33,977 nt of DNA from a virus. The DNA lies in the IMG/VR virus record IMGVR_UViG_3300044628_000219, positions 1 through 33,977 of that record; one strand, written 5' to 3'. Positions 12,971 to 21,232 of this stretch are shown here, piece by piece; position 1 is the stretch's first letter; each line of letters opens with the position of its first letter. The notes under the pieces were generated by a model. It was not told where the DNA came from and did not search any database. It was given only the letters and a program-made list of their open reading frames with translations. Position numbers and translations under genes: made by a program.

Positions 12971-13816
12971 ATGGCAACGCTCAATGGCTATATCACGGAA
13001 GTCAGAAGGCTTCTGCACGACGCCAATGGAAACTTTTATTCCGACTCCGAACTGACTGATTACATCAACGGAGCGCGGGAGCGTGTTGCTAGAGATACCG
13101 GCTGTTTAAGAAAATTACAAGTTGCTCAAACACCAATAGCACCAGTAGGCTATACAGGTAATCCTGTTGCGTGGGCTGCAAATACCGCGGTCAATCTGAA
13201 TGACTTAATTTTCTCAAACATCTTTACTTATGTAGTTACTACCGCTGGTGTGACGGGTGATCAACCGCCAGCCTATCCAGATTCCTACAGCAACTTCCCA
13301 CCATCGACGCCTTTTGCCAATGGCACGGCGCAGATTCAGTATGTTGGCAATGTCGAGATTATTCCGTATGCCAGCCTGCCAGAGGGAGGTCAGACGCTAG
13401 ACATTCTGAACATCAATGTGTTTTGGGGAAACAGCCGCTACCCGCTGTCCTATATGTCTTGGACACAGTTCAACGCACAGTTACGGTATTGGCAGAACTA
13501 CATCGGACGCCCAGTAGCGTTTTCTGTATTTGGTCAAAACCAGATTTATATTTCTCCAGTGCCAGATCAGGTCTACACCATTGAAGTAGACACAACCATC
13601 TTGCCTTTGCCATTAGTGAATGGCTCTGAGGTAGACACTATTATTGATCCGTATACAACACCTGTTGCTTACTACGCAGCGTATACGGCGAAGTTCAAAG
13701 AACAGTCTTATGGCGAATCTGAAATTTACTACCAGCAATATGTCAACAAGGTTCGCTCTGTACTCAACACGACGTTCACAAGGCGAATGCCTGACCCCTA
13801 TAGCACTCCGTTCTAA
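12971..13816 (+). CDS. Head-to-tail adaptor protein
   Basis: A 281-aa protein whose N-terminus MATLNGYITEVRRLLHDANGNFYSDSELTDYINGARERVARDTGCLR is the familiar start of podoviral adaptor proteins, which sit under the portal and hold the tail nozzle. A beta-rich middle follows, with LSYMSWTQFNAQLRYWQNYIGRP and QNQIYISPVPDQVYTIEVD, also conserved in the family. Size is within the usual range. Only a weak ribosome site precedes the ATG. Confidence 0.8.
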   Translation: MATLNGYITEVRRLLHDANGNFYSDSELTDYINGARERVARDTGCLRKLQVAQTPIAPVGYTGNPVAWAANTAVNLNDLIFSNIFTYVVTTAGVTGDQPPAYPDSYSNFPPSTPFANGTAQIQYVGNVEIIPYASLPEGGQTLDILNINVFWGNSRYPLSYMSWTQFNAQLRYWQNYIGRPVAFSVFGQNQIYISPVPDQVYTIEVDTTILPLPLVNGSEVDTIIDPYTTPVAYYAAYTAKFKEQSYGESEIYYQQYVNKVRSVLNTTFTRRMPDPYSTPF

Positions 13817-13818
13817 TT

Positions 13819-15783
13819 ATGGCTGCGACAGAGCAAAAGAAAAGCTACGAAGTAGTCAAGAACTTCCGAGGTGTTAACACCAAGGCTAACCGCACGGCTA
13901 TTGATAAGGACGAGTTCGCGTGGCTAGAAAATGCCATGCCGATTGGGTACGCCAACCTAAAGATCATCCCGACCTACTCGACAGCTAACGTCACATTTGC
14001 CAATACCGTTACCACACTAGCGTCTTGCAACATCAATAACACTGACTTTGCATTAGGTTTTTGCGAGGACGGTAGGGCTGAGTTTGTCAACGTCGCTAAT
14101 TACAGCAAAGGAAATGTTGCCGTTGCTGGCACATTTTCAAACAGCGGAATTAACACGACACAGTGGAAAAGTGAGCGCGTTCTTATTGGTGATCCAAACA
14201 ACGGCGTATTTTCTTGGGATGGTACTAATCTTGTATCTATCGGATCGGTTGGATCAATAGCCATTACCAATGCTGGTACGGGTTACACCACAATACCGGC
14301 TATCGTTATTAGTGCGCCGAATCAGACCGGCGGTATACAAGCAACAGCGCAAGCATCTATTACCGGAAATACGGTCAGCGCAATTACTTTGACTGAAGCC
14401 GGATCAGGTTATACATCACCACCAACCATCACAATTACAGGTGGTGGCGGTTCTAATGCAGCAGCGATTGCAAGCCTAACGACTTTCAGAAAAGGCACGG
14501 TATCGGTACTGGTGACGAACGGTGGTACGGGTTACGCCAATGCGTCTAACACGGTAGTGACCATTTCTGGTGGTGGTGGGGCTAACGCAGCAGGTACGGC
14601 AATTATTGCTGGTGGTCAGATAACCCGTGTCATCATGACTAACCCTGGCACGGACTACACCAACAATTCAAACATTACCGTCACCATTACCGGCGGGGGA
14701 GGTAGCAATGCGACAGCCAGAGCAGTCATCCTCACCGACACCGTGTCAGGAATCCAGACCTTCTCCGGCAGAACATGGGTGTCGCAGGGAAGGACAATTA
14801 CTTATTCTGGTGCTGGTAGCTACAGCGACTTTACAAGCATTTCTGCTGGTGCAATTGTTCTGACGGACACGACGCTACGCAGCAATATTGTTCAGTTACT
14901 TTCTGCTAACAACTTCCTGTACATTTTTGGTGAGGACAGCATTAACGTCTTCTCGGATGTCAGGGTGACGAATGTTGGCACGACGATCTTTACCAACACC
15001 AACGTCAGTGCGTCTGTAGGTACGCGCTTGCCTTACGGTTTATTCCCGTATTTCCGTTCAGTATTGTTTATGAACGAATATGGAATGTATGCGCTAGTAG
15101 GCTCAACGACTTCCAAGATTTCCGATCCGCTGGATGGTGTGTTTCCTAATATTGATTTCACAACGGCAACAATTACCTCAGGCCAGGTGCTGCTGAACAA
15201 CATTCTGTGTGCGGCATTTAACATTCGATACAACGATAACGGTACTTATCGGTATATCCAGGCTGTGTTCTTTGAGAAGAAATGGTTTTTTACCAACCAG
15301 AACACTGCACTAAAACTGATTACTTCCATCCCAACGGCTGGCAGAATCAATATGTATGGCACAACCGGAACAGACCTGCTGTATTTGTATTCTGATTCTG
15401 CGGGTATTGTGCCAAGTATTATCGAAACGGCATTGATGCCGATGACCGATCCAATTAGGACAAAACAAGCCCTAAAAATTGGTATTGAGGCAACAATTAC
15501 AGGTGGTGGTGTTTTATTGACAACGATTGACAGTGAATCAGGCTCTAGCCCTGTTTACACGCTTGGCAATTATGTTAATTGGATCAATAATTTTGGAAAT
15601 GCTGTTTCTTGGGTAAACAATTCTTCTGCAATCGTTTTGTGGATTGGTGGTCAGGGATTTGTGTTGTACAAGACAGATGCACAGCAATGGGGAAAATATC
15701 TTGGTATGACCGTGACATCGAACTCATCAGCGATGGTTATTAACGGTTTTGAGTACGAACATGAATTGAGAGTGAGGTTCTAA
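13819..15783 (+). CDS. Tail nozzle-like structural protein with a four-repeat insertion
   Basis: A 654-aa protein starting with YEVVKNFRGVNTKANRTAIDKDEFAWLENAMP, the pattern of podoviral tail (nozzle/tube-like) proteins that follow the adaptor. The regions around residues 110-140 and 360-460 (VFSWDGTNLV, FLYIFGEDSINVFSD) suggest a propeller-like core. Between them, residues 146-309 form four about 41-aa repeats that look like an inserted beta domain. The C-terminal domain ends in VLYKTDAQQWGKYLGMTV. It probably forms the channel below the adaptor. Four bases separate its TAA from the next ATG or less. Confidence 0.75.
   Translation: MAATEQKKSYEVVKNFRGVNTKANRTAIDKDEFAWLENAMPIGYANLKIIPTYSTANVTFANTVTTLASCNINNTDFALGFCEDGRAEFVNVANYSKGNVAVAGTFSNSGINTTQWKSERVLIGDPNNGVFSWDGTNLVSIGSVGSIAITNAGTGYTTIPAIVISAPNQTGGIQATAQASITGNTVSAITLTEAGSGYTSPPTITITGGGGSNAAAIASLTTFRKGTVSVLVTNGGTGYANASNTVVTISGGGGANAAGTAIIAGGQITRVIMTNPGTDYTNNSNITVTITGGGGSNATARAVILTDTVSGIQTFSGRTWVSQGRTITYSGAGSYSDFTSISAGAIVLTDTTLRSNIVQLLSANNFLYIFGEDSINVFSDVRVTNVGTTIFTNTNVSASVGTRLPYGLFPYFRSVLFMNEYGMYALVGSTTSKISDPLDGVFPNIDFTTATITSGQVLLNNILCAAFNIRYNDNGTYRYIQAVFFEKKWFFTNQNTALKLITSIPTAGRINMYGTTGTDLLYLYSDSAGIVPSIIETALMPMTDPIRTKQALKIGIEATITGGGVLLTTIDSESGSSPVYTLGNYVNWINNFGNAVSWVNNSSAIVLWIGGQGFVLYKTDAQQWGKYLGMTVTSNSSAMVINGFEYEHELRVRF
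14254..14745 (+). repeat. Four tandem ~41-aa repeats inside the nozzle-like protein
   Basis: Residues 146-309 of the protein repeat the pattern: beta strand, N/E-x-G-T/S-G-Y, a P/N-rich turn, I-x-I-T/S, GGGGSNA or similar, and A-x-A. The GTGY or GTDY and GGGGSNA/GGGGANA elements recur about every 41 residues. Such Gly-Tyr repeats are seen in phage tail and surface proteins and probably form stacked beta units. Confidence 0.8.
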
Positions 15784-16572
15784 ATGCCAGTTCCAAATAC
15801 ATTTGCTAATGCAACAACAGCAATCCCGTTGTCGCAATTAGACCAAAACTTTGCCACACCCATCACGCTAGGCAACACAGCGATCCAGCTTGGCAACACA
15901 GTCACTACGCTGAACAACATGACGTTCGCAAACGTGACGATTACAAGTGTCGCTACGGCAATTGCGGTTGCACAGGGTGGAACAGGATCAACCAGTCTAG
16001 CCGCCAACAATGTACTGCTTGGCAACGGCACAGGGTCTGTTCAAGTTGTTGCGCCAGGCAGTAGCGGTAACGTGCTGGTATCGAACGGAACTACTTGGGC
16101 AAGCCAAGCACCTGCTGCTGCAACAGGCAATGTCACGATTGGCAATACCGTCATTGCACTAAATGGATCAACCAGTACGCTTGGCAATTTAACATTAAAT
16201 AACGTATCTGTTGGCAATGCAGTTGTCGATAGCGCAAGCGTTGTTGGTTATATGGGTTTGCCGCAGAACAGCCAAAACGGTAACTACAACGTCGTACTTG
16301 GCGATTCTGGTAAACACATTTATCACCCAACAGGTCAGGCTGCGGCAACTTATACGTTTCCGGCTAACTCGAATGTCTCTTTCACGGTGGGTTCGGCAGT
16401 CACGATCATCAATGGTTCCGCGAATAACGTCACCATTTCGTTGACTAGCGATACTCTTTACTTGTCATCCAACGGTGCCACTGGCAGCAGAACGCTTACC
16501 CAATGGGGTGTGGCAACTGCGGTCAAAATTGACAATGCCGTATGGGTCATTTCAGGGTCGAATATCACATGA
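15784..16572 (+). CDS. Tail fibre protein
   Basis: A 262-aa Asn/Thr/Gly-rich protein with fibre-type motifs: IAVAQGGTGSTSLAANNVLLGNGTGSVQ and GSSGNVLVSNGTTWAS (residues about 60-110), common in phage fibres. The C-terminal part (NGNYNVVLGDSGKHIYHPTG, then VGSAVTIINGSANNVTIS and VISGSNIT) resembles the compact C-terminal fibre domain that contacts receptors or starts trimer folding. It begins right after the nozzle stop and overlaps the glycine-rich gene by ATGA. Confidence 0.75.
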   Translation: MPVPNTFANATTAIPLSQLDQNFATPITLGNTAIQLGNTVTTLNNMTFANVTITSVATAIAVAQGGTGSTSLAANNVLLGNGTGSVQVVAPGSSGNVLVSNGTTWASQAPAAATGNVTIGNTVIALNGSTSTLGNLTLNNVSVGNAVVDSASVVGYMGLPQNSQNGNYNVVLGDSGKHIYHPTGQAAATYTFPANSNVSFTVGSAVTIINGSANNVTISLTSDTLYLSSNGATGSRTLTQWGVATAVKIDNAVWVISGSNIT

Positions 16573-18194
16573 CAGGAATAATTCAAGCATTGTTGATGAG
16601 TAGAGTCGCTGCTGGCGGCAACTTTACTGTTGTCCAAACCTTTACCGCATCCGGCACTTGGACTGCACCTACTGGCGTGACTGAGGTTGAGTACCTTGTT
16701 GTCGCTGGCGGTGGTGGCGGTGGGTCAAATGGTGGTGGTGGTGGTGGTGCTGGAGGATTTCGCACTGGCACAGGGTTTTCTGTAACGGCTGGAACTGATT
16801 ACACCATTACAGTCGGCGGTGGTGGTACTGGTGGCACTTTAGATGCTATATCTACAGCGGGTTCGAATTCTGTTTTCAGCACTATTACATCTAATGGTGG
16901 TGGTCGCGGTGGCGATAGAACTAATACAGGTTCTAATGGCGCGGGGGGCAATGGTGGAAGTGGCGGCGGTGGCGGCGGTGCTGGTGGTGGAACAACAGCA
17001 GGAAGCGGGAATACACCTAGTACTTCTCCATCACAAGGAAATAATGGAGGCGTTGGAACTGGTGATTCAGGCGTAAATTCCGCAGGTGGGGGCGGTGGCG
17101 GGGCAAGTGCAACTGGAACTGGTGCATCTTCTGCCACTTCAGGGGCTGGAGGCAACGGTACTGCATCAAGCATTAGCGGTTCATCCGTTACTTATGCTGG
17201 CGGTGGTGGTGGAAGCGTTACAGTCAACGGTACTGCGTCTAGTGGCGGTACTGGCGGCGGTGGAAATGGAACAACTAGCGGCACAGGCTCTAGTGGCACA
17301 GTTAATACAGGCGGCGGTGGTGGAGGTGGCGGCAACTCTGGTTTTGGAGGCGCAGGCGGCTCCGGCATCGTCATCCTGAAATACAACGTCGCATCACAAA
17401 CTGTCTTCACCTTCAAGTCATCTACTAGTTGGGTTGCCCCAACTGGGGTGACCAGCGTAGATTATCTGGTCGTGGCTGGTGGTGGTGGTGGTGGTGGTAA
17501 TTATGGTGGTGGCGGCGCAGGAGGTTATAGAACAGGAACAGCATTGAGTGTTACCGCTGGCACGGAGTACACAGTATCTGTAGGTGGTGGCGGTGCAGGT
17601 GGCGCAAGCGGAACGACAAAAGGCACAAGCGGTGCAGATTCAACATTTAGCACTATCACTTCAAATGGTGGTGGTGGCGGTGGTGCTACTACAAATAACA
17701 CGGGCATAAACGGCGGCTCTGGTGGTGGCGGTGGCGGTGGAAGTGGTGCTGGTGGAACAGGTAACACGCCATCTACTTCGCCTTCTCAAGGCAGCAACGG
17801 TGGCGCTGGAACAACCGATAACTCTACCTATACAAACGGCGGTGGTGGTGGTGGCGCTTCTGCTGCCGGTGCTGCCGCAACAAGTTCGGGGGCAGGCAAT
17901 GGTGGAGCAGGAACAGCATCCTCTATTTCCGGTTCGTCCGTCACATACGCTGGTGGCGGTGGTGGCGCAGTAGATACAGACACAGCTCACTCTCCAAAGA
18001 AAACAATTGGGACTGGGGGTTCTGGCGGCGGTGGAACTGGAGCGAGAGGAACGTCAGGAGGTGGAACTGGGCAAAACGCAACCAACGGAACAGCAAACAC
18101 CGGCGGCGGTGGTGGCGGCGGCGCGGTAGGTTTTGGAAGCTACACCGCCGGAAGTGGTGGCTCTGGCATCGTAATCATCAAAATCAATCAATAA
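16569..18194 (+). CDS. Glycine-rich tail fibre/adhesin-like protein with two copies of one domain
   Basis: A 541-aa protein starting at ATG 16569 (ATGA overlap with the fibre gene); an earlier in-frame start at 16542 would lie inside that gene. Each half starts with F-x5-W-x-APTGVT-x-V-x-YLVVAGGGGGG and ends in SGIVI(L/I)K, the pattern of the glycine-rich domain (Gly_rich_2) common in phage adhesins and bacterial surface proteins. Poly-Gly runs probably fold as a polyglycine II sandwich, as in the T4-like gp38 adhesins. It likely sits at a fibre tip and contacts the host. Codons for Gly are varied, so the repetition is not simple DNA slippage. Confidence 0.75.
   Translation: MTGIIQALLMSRVAAGGNFTVVQTFTASGTWTAPTGVTEVEYLVVAGGGGGGSNGGGGGGAGGFRTGTGFSVTAGTDYTITVGGGGTGGTLDAISTAGSNSVFSTITSNGGGRGGDRTNTGSNGAGGNGGSGGGGGGAGGGTTAGSGNTPSTSPSQGNNGGVGTGDSGVNSAGGGGGGASATGTGASSATSGAGGNGTASSISGSSVTYAGGGGGSVTVNGTASSGGTGGGGNGTTSGTGSSGTVNTGGGGGGGGNSGFGGAGGSGIVILKYNVASQTVFTFKSSTSWVAPTGVTSVDYLVVAGGGGGGGNYGGGGAGGYRTGTALSVTAGTEYTVSVGGGGAGGASGTTKGTSGADSTFSTITSNGGGGGGATTNNTGINGGSGGGGGGGSGAGGTGNTPSTSPSQGSNGGAGTTDNSTYTNGGGGGGASAAGAAATSSGAGNGGAGTASSISGSSVTYAGGGGGAVDTDTAHSPKKTIGTGGSGGGGTGARGTSGGGTGQNATNGTANTGGGGGGGAVGFGSYTAGSGGSGIVIIKINQ
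16626..18191 (+). repeat. Internal tandem duplication of a ~260-aa glycine-rich domain
   Basis: Copy 1 is residues 20-277 (16626-17399) and copy 2 residues 278-541 (17400-18191). The copies share GTSxSVTAGT(D/E)YT, NTPSTSPSQG, TASSISGSSVTYAGGGGG and GGSGIVI in the same order. Differences between copies are scattered, and copy 2 has an extra segment near TDTAHSPKKT. Confidence 0.85.
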
Positions 18195-18196
18195 CT

Positions 18197-18451
18197 ATGG
18201 ACACGAAAATCTACCGCTTCTATGGCATTGACGTAGCGATGCAAATGCTACGTCCGAGTGCTAAGTGGGAAATAAGCAATGGCGTATTCACTCGTTGGGA
18301 AGATTCTCGGCCTTGTCCAAGCATTGAAGAGGTGTATTGGGTGATGGACAAGATAAAAGAGTTTGAGGACAGCATCCCGACTATTTACTTGCCAGAGCAA
18401 CTTGAATCCATGAACGCGCAGGTCAAAGAAATAGAGGACGCAATCGCATGA
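18197..18451 (+). CDS. Small fibre-associated protein
   Basis: An 84-aa protein starting at ATG 18197, two bases after the adhesin stop. The N-terminal IYRFYGIDVAMQMLRPSAKWEISNGVFTRWEDSRPCPSIEEVYW resembles small phage proteins encoded next to fibre genes. The C-terminal half is a helix (AQVKEIEDAIA) and could be a coiled coil. A chaperone or accessory role at the fibre is plausible, not shown. Its stop overlaps the oxygenase start by ATGA. Confidence 0.65.
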   Translation: MDTKIYRFYGIDVAMQMLRPSAKWEISNGVFTRWEDSRPCPSIEEVYWVMDKIKEFEDSIPTIYLPEQLESMNAQVKEIEDAIA

Positions 18452-19050
18452 ATATGCACAACCTATTTCCGACACCCATTGGAATGTTCGACCTTGACCG
18501 TCCACTGACGGATGAGGAGATGCTGTTCGTGCGTGGTCAGGAGACTAGGCCGAACGAAGGCAACACCACCAGCGTGAATAACTTTGTGCTGCGTGATTCG
18601 GTAATGACTTCTCTGCGGGATTGGATAGAGGGCTGCGTTGCTGAATACTTCAAAGCAACTATCAATCCAAAGCATGACGTTGACTTGCGAATCACACAGT
18701 CGTGGTTCAACTATTCAGAACAGGGTCAGTGGCATCACAAGCACGCGCATCCAAACAGCTTTGTGTCTGGCGTGTTCTACCTAAACACCAACCCTGATGA
18801 CCGCATCTACTTCTATCGTTCTGGCTGGCAACAGATTAAGTTCCCACCTGAGAGTTGGAACTTGTACAACTCCGAGTCGTGGTGGTTTGAGGCCATCACT
18901 GGTCGGTTGATTCTTTTTCCGTCATCACTTGAGCATAATGTGCCGACAGTCAAGGGTGACGATGTCCGCATCAGTATGTCGTTTAATACATTCCCTGTTG
19001 GTGTAGTGGGTGATGAGATGCAACTTACTGGATTAAAACTGGAGGCTTGA
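18448..19050 (+). CDS. 2-oxoglutarate/Fe(II)-dependent oxygenase-like protein
   Basis: A 200-aa protein of the phage 2OG-Fe(II) oxygenase family (PF13759-like). The double-stranded beta-helix core shows QGQWHHKHAHPNSFVSGVFYLN (residues 92-113), with a His cluster at 96-101 for iron, and GRLILFPSSLEHNV with His163 as the distal iron ligand. Arg174 in DDVRISMSF is the likely 2-oxoglutarate anchor. These genes are common in aquatic phages among the tail-fibre genes. The target (protein, lipid or DNA) is unknown. It overlaps the preceding stop by ATGA. Confidence 0.8.
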   Translation: MNMHNLFPTPIGMFDLDRPLTDEEMLFVRGQETRPNEGNTTSVNNFVLRDSVMTSLRDWIEGCVAEYFKATINPKHDVDLRITQSWFNYSEQGQWHHKHAHPNSFVSGVFYLNTNPDDRIYFYRSGWQQIKFPPESWNLYNSESWWFEAITGRLILFPSSLEHNVPTVKGDDVRISMSFNTFPVGVVGDEMQLTGLKLEA

Positions 19051-19416
19051 ATGGCGCACTTTGCAGAATTAGACAGCAACAACATCGTGCTGCGCGTGAT
19101 CGTAGTGGACAACAAGGACACTGCTGATGCTAACGGCGTAGAGAAAGAGCATATCGGTGCGGCTTTCTGTGAGCGTCTGTTTGGTGGAACATGGAAACAA
19201 ACTAGCTATAACGGCAACTTGAGAAAAAACTATGCTGGAATTGGCTATACATACGATTCTGTTATTGACGCTTTTGTTCCTCCAAGGCCTTATCTTTCTT
19301 GGCTTTTAGACGCTGATACAGCGCAGTGGAATGCTCCTGTAGCGATGCCGAATGATGGTGAATGGTATAGCTGGAACGAAGAACAGCAGAAGTGGGAGGC
19401 TCAAGATGGGGCTTAA
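19051..19416 (+). CDS. Conserved aquatic-phage protein with KQTSYNGNLRKNYAGIGYTYD motif
   Basis: A 121-aa protein beginning MAHFAELDSNNIVLRVIVVDNKD, with WKQTSYNGN followed by RKNYAGIGYTYD, PPRPYLSW and GEWYSWNEEQQKWE. This order is typical of a widespread family in marine and freshwater phages encoded among fibre genes, with no proven function. It is probably a small virion or fibre protein. Its ATG follows the oxygenase stop directly. Confidence 0.7.
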   Translation: MAHFAELDSNNIVLRVIVVDNKDTADANGVEKEHIGAAFCERLFGGTWKQTSYNGNLRKNYAGIGYTYDSVIDAFVPPRPYLSWLLDADTAQWNAPVAMPNDGEWYSWNEEQQKWEAQDGA

Positions 19417-19735
19417 TGCTTTTCAAAAGATGGGCAACACGGTGACGTTTACAGCAGACACCACAGCCCCAACGCCTGTTCAGGCTTATTCAGGAACAAA
19501 CAACGGAAACCAGTACCGTGTCATTAACACCGGCACGATAACTGTGTTTTTGGGCTATGGGCAAGACGCAGCAAATGCAACAACGAATGCCGGTATTGTG
19601 ACAACTACTGGCCCTGCTTTTCCAATCTTGCCAAACACGGATGAGATTTTGACATTTGTGCCGAACGCTTACTTTACTGGCATAACGAGTAGTGGAACAG
19701 CCACAATTTACATTACGCCAGGCGATGGTCTATAA
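19406..19735 (+). CDS. Beta-rich structural protein, paralogue of the 28646-28996 product
   Basis: A 109-aa protein starting at ATG 19406, six bases after GGGAGG; an earlier in-frame start at 19352 lies inside the preceding gene and has no ribosome site. It begins MGLNAFQKMGNTVTFTADTT, has NQYRVINTGTITVFLGYGQ in the middle and ends TATIYITPGDGL. The beginning, the VF(L/I) strand and the last residues match the protein at 28646-28996, so the two are probably paralogues. Likely a small tail or fibre component. Confidence 0.65.
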   Translation: MGLNAFQKMGNTVTFTADTTAPTPVQAYSGTNNGNQYRVINTGTITVFLGYGQDAANATTNAGIVTTTGPAFPILPNTDEILTFVPNAYFTGITSSGTATIYITPGDGL

Positions 19736-19744
19736 GGAGTCATC

Positions 19745-20038
19745 ATGCTAAAGGTTGCAGGTGGTGTAGGGGGTGGAGGTAATGGCACAGGCACAGTAAC
19801 CCAAGTCAACACGGGAACTGGCCTGACAGGTGGCCCTATTACAACTTCCGGCACGATTTCGCTTGCAAATACGGCAGTGACTTCTGGAAGTTATGGTAGT
19901 TCCACACAGGTGGCGCAAATCACTATAGATGCACAGGGAAGAATTACTGCGGCAGCAAATGTAACAATCAGCGGTGGTGGGGGCGGCGGTAACGTAAGCG
20001 CAAACACAGCCTATGCGTATGCTTGGTTTATAAGTTAA
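19745..20038 (+). CDS. Tail-fibre-like fragment protein
   Basis: A 97-aa Gly/Thr/Asn-rich protein with the fibre motif GTGLTGGPITTSGTISLANTAV followed by QVAQITIDAQGRITAAANVTISG. That block normally lies inside long phage fibres, so this may be a short fibre or a detached fibre module. AAGGAGTCATC precedes the ATG. Confidence 0.65.
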   Translation: MLKVAGGVGGGGNGTGTVTQVNTGTGLTGGPITTSGTISLANTAVTSGSYGSSTQVAQITIDAQGRITAAANVTISGGGGGGNVSANTAYAYAWFIS

Positions 20039-20047
20039 GAGGTCATC

Positions 20048-20620
20048 ATGTTAGTTCTCGACGCAACGACAAAATCTATTGTAGTAGCCATGTCTGGTGC
20101 TGCGGCTACGACTAACCCTGACTTTACGTCGGCTTATGCTGATAACAACGGCACAAACTTTACCGAAGGCGCTAATGATGGCGCACTAAACGGAACAAGT
20201 AGCGTCACGCTTGTTGCTGCGCCTGCTGCTTCTACGCGACGAACCGTCAAGTCCATCACGATTGAAAACAAAGACACAGCGGCTGTGACGCTTACTGTCA
20301 GCTACAACAACAACAGTACGCTAAGAACACTTTACAAAGTGACACTGAATGTGGGTGACACTTGGACAACGGACGGTACGTTCGACACCTTTGGTTCTTT
20401 GAAGGGTACAGGCTACGGCACGATGTCGCAGCAAAATGCCAATGCGGTGGTTATTACAGGTGGCAGCATTAGCAATGTGACTCTAGCAAACACTAATATG
20501 TCAGGAACAACGGGTAGTTCAGCGACTTTTGCTACAGACAGTTTGCCTTTAGTGCCTGAAGGGTACTTAACTATCAGCATTAACGGCACAAACAAGAAAA
20601 TTCCTTATTACGGTGTCTGA
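20048..20620 (+). CDS. Beta-rich fibre or virion protein
   Basis: A 190-aa protein with beta-strand pattern (VTLTVSYNNNSTLRTLYKVTLNVGDTW) and an Ig-like look in the middle (STRRTVKSITIENKDTAAVTL). The last 30 residues (PLVPEGYLTISINGTNKKIPYYGV) resemble the C-terminal domain of phage fibres that start with PLVPEGYL. AGAGGTCATC precedes the ATG. Its TGA overlaps the next ATG by one base. Confidence 0.65.
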   Translation: MLVLDATTKSIVVAMSGAAATTNPDFTSAYADNNGTNFTEGANDGALNGTSSVTLVAAPAASTRRTVKSITIENKDTAAVTLTVSYNNNSTLRTLYKVTLNVGDTWTTDGTFDTFGSLKGTGYGTMSQQNANAVVITGGSISNVTLANTNMSGTTGSSATFATDSLPLVPEGYLTISINGTNKKIPYYGV

Positions 20621-20841
20621 TGGAAGGTCAAATGTTATTCAACCTGGTTGTCGGTGTTGCAGCGTTCTTTGGAGGCTGGACACTTAACAACATTACTCGG
20701 ATGCTTAACCGGATTGACGATGACATCCGTGATTTGCCGCACGTTTATGTGAGCAAAGAAGATTACAAAACTGACATCAATGATATTAAAGGGATGTTAA
20801 GTAAGATTTTCGATAGGCTAGAGCATAAGGCAGACAAGTAA
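20620..20841 (+). CDS. Small membrane-anchored protein with coiled coil
   Basis: A 73-aa protein with an N-terminal membrane segment (residues 6-20, FNLVVGVAAFFGGW), then a charged helical part with YVSKEDYKTDINDIKGMLSKIFDRLEHKADK. This arrangement is common in phages near lysis or tail genes and is sometimes called holin-like, but one membrane segment and an acidic coiled coil fit an anchor or spanin-like accessory as well. Its stop overlaps the next ATG (TAATG). Confidence 0.65.
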   Translation: MEGQMLFNLVVGVAAFFGGWTLNNITRMLNRIDDDIRDLPHVYVSKEDYKTDINDIKGMLSKIFDRLEHKADK

Positions 20842-21185
20842 TGAACATGGACTCGCTCAGTATTGTGAAATTCGGAGATCGAGATTCTTTGGGTGAGTTT
20901 TTGTTTGAAAACGGCTTGCAGCACAAGTTATTTCAAGAAACATTCATGGATGAGGGCATTTCTGTGCCCTCTTACCCCCTGATAGATGCTGATGTGGACA
21001 ATCTGGATGACTGGTTACAGGTGCATCAGGTGGAACATCAGGCGTTTGCGACCCTGTTAAGTTTGGATAATCCGTTCAATTTGCTAGATACAGACTGGAA
21101 TAGAGAGGAAGATTTTTACGACTGGATAGCCAGTCATTTGTACATTCACGAACAGATTGCAGCGGCACTTAATTTGTCGAGTTGA
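20841..21185 (+). CDS. Hypothetical acidic helical protein (NPFNLLDTDW motif)
   Basis: A 114-aa acidic protein with VHQVEHQAFATLLSLDNPFNLLDTDWNREEDFYDWIASHLYIHEQIAAAL, which recurs in a common family of small aquatic-phage proteins of unknown function. It always seems to lie near fibre or internal-protein genes. The His/Trp-rich helical segment could pack as a small bundle. Role unknown. Confidence 0.65.
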   Translation: MNMDSLSIVKFGDRDSLGEFLFENGLQHKLFQETFMDEGISVPSYPLIDADVDNLDDWLQVHQVEHQAFATLLSLDNPFNLLDTDWNREEDFYDWIASHLYIHEQIAAALNLSS

Positions 21186-21205
21186 AAATGCTTCCCCTCC
21201 TCCAA

Positions 21206-21221
21206 AAAAAATCGATTTTTT
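21206..21221. promoter_or_regulatory. Perfect 16-bp AT palindrome between genes
   Basis: AAAAAATCGATTTTTT is a perfect 16-bp palindrome preceded by CCCCTCCTCC and lying 11 nt before the next start. It may bind a protein, or act as a weak bidirectional pause or processing site. The GC-poor stem makes it unlikely as a strong terminator. Confidence 0.3.
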
Positions 21222-21232
21222 GAGATAGCAAA

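Noticed and set aside
16843-17973. Other plus-strand frames rich in Val, Leu and Ala within the adhesin gene
   Set aside because: They arise from the same GGT/GGC runs read in another frame; the adhesin frame has matching domain halves.
16583-17990. Minus-strand Pro-rich and Cys/Thr-rich frames
   Set aside because: They are mirror images of the glycine codons of the adhesin gene (GGN opposite NCC) and have no ribosome sites.
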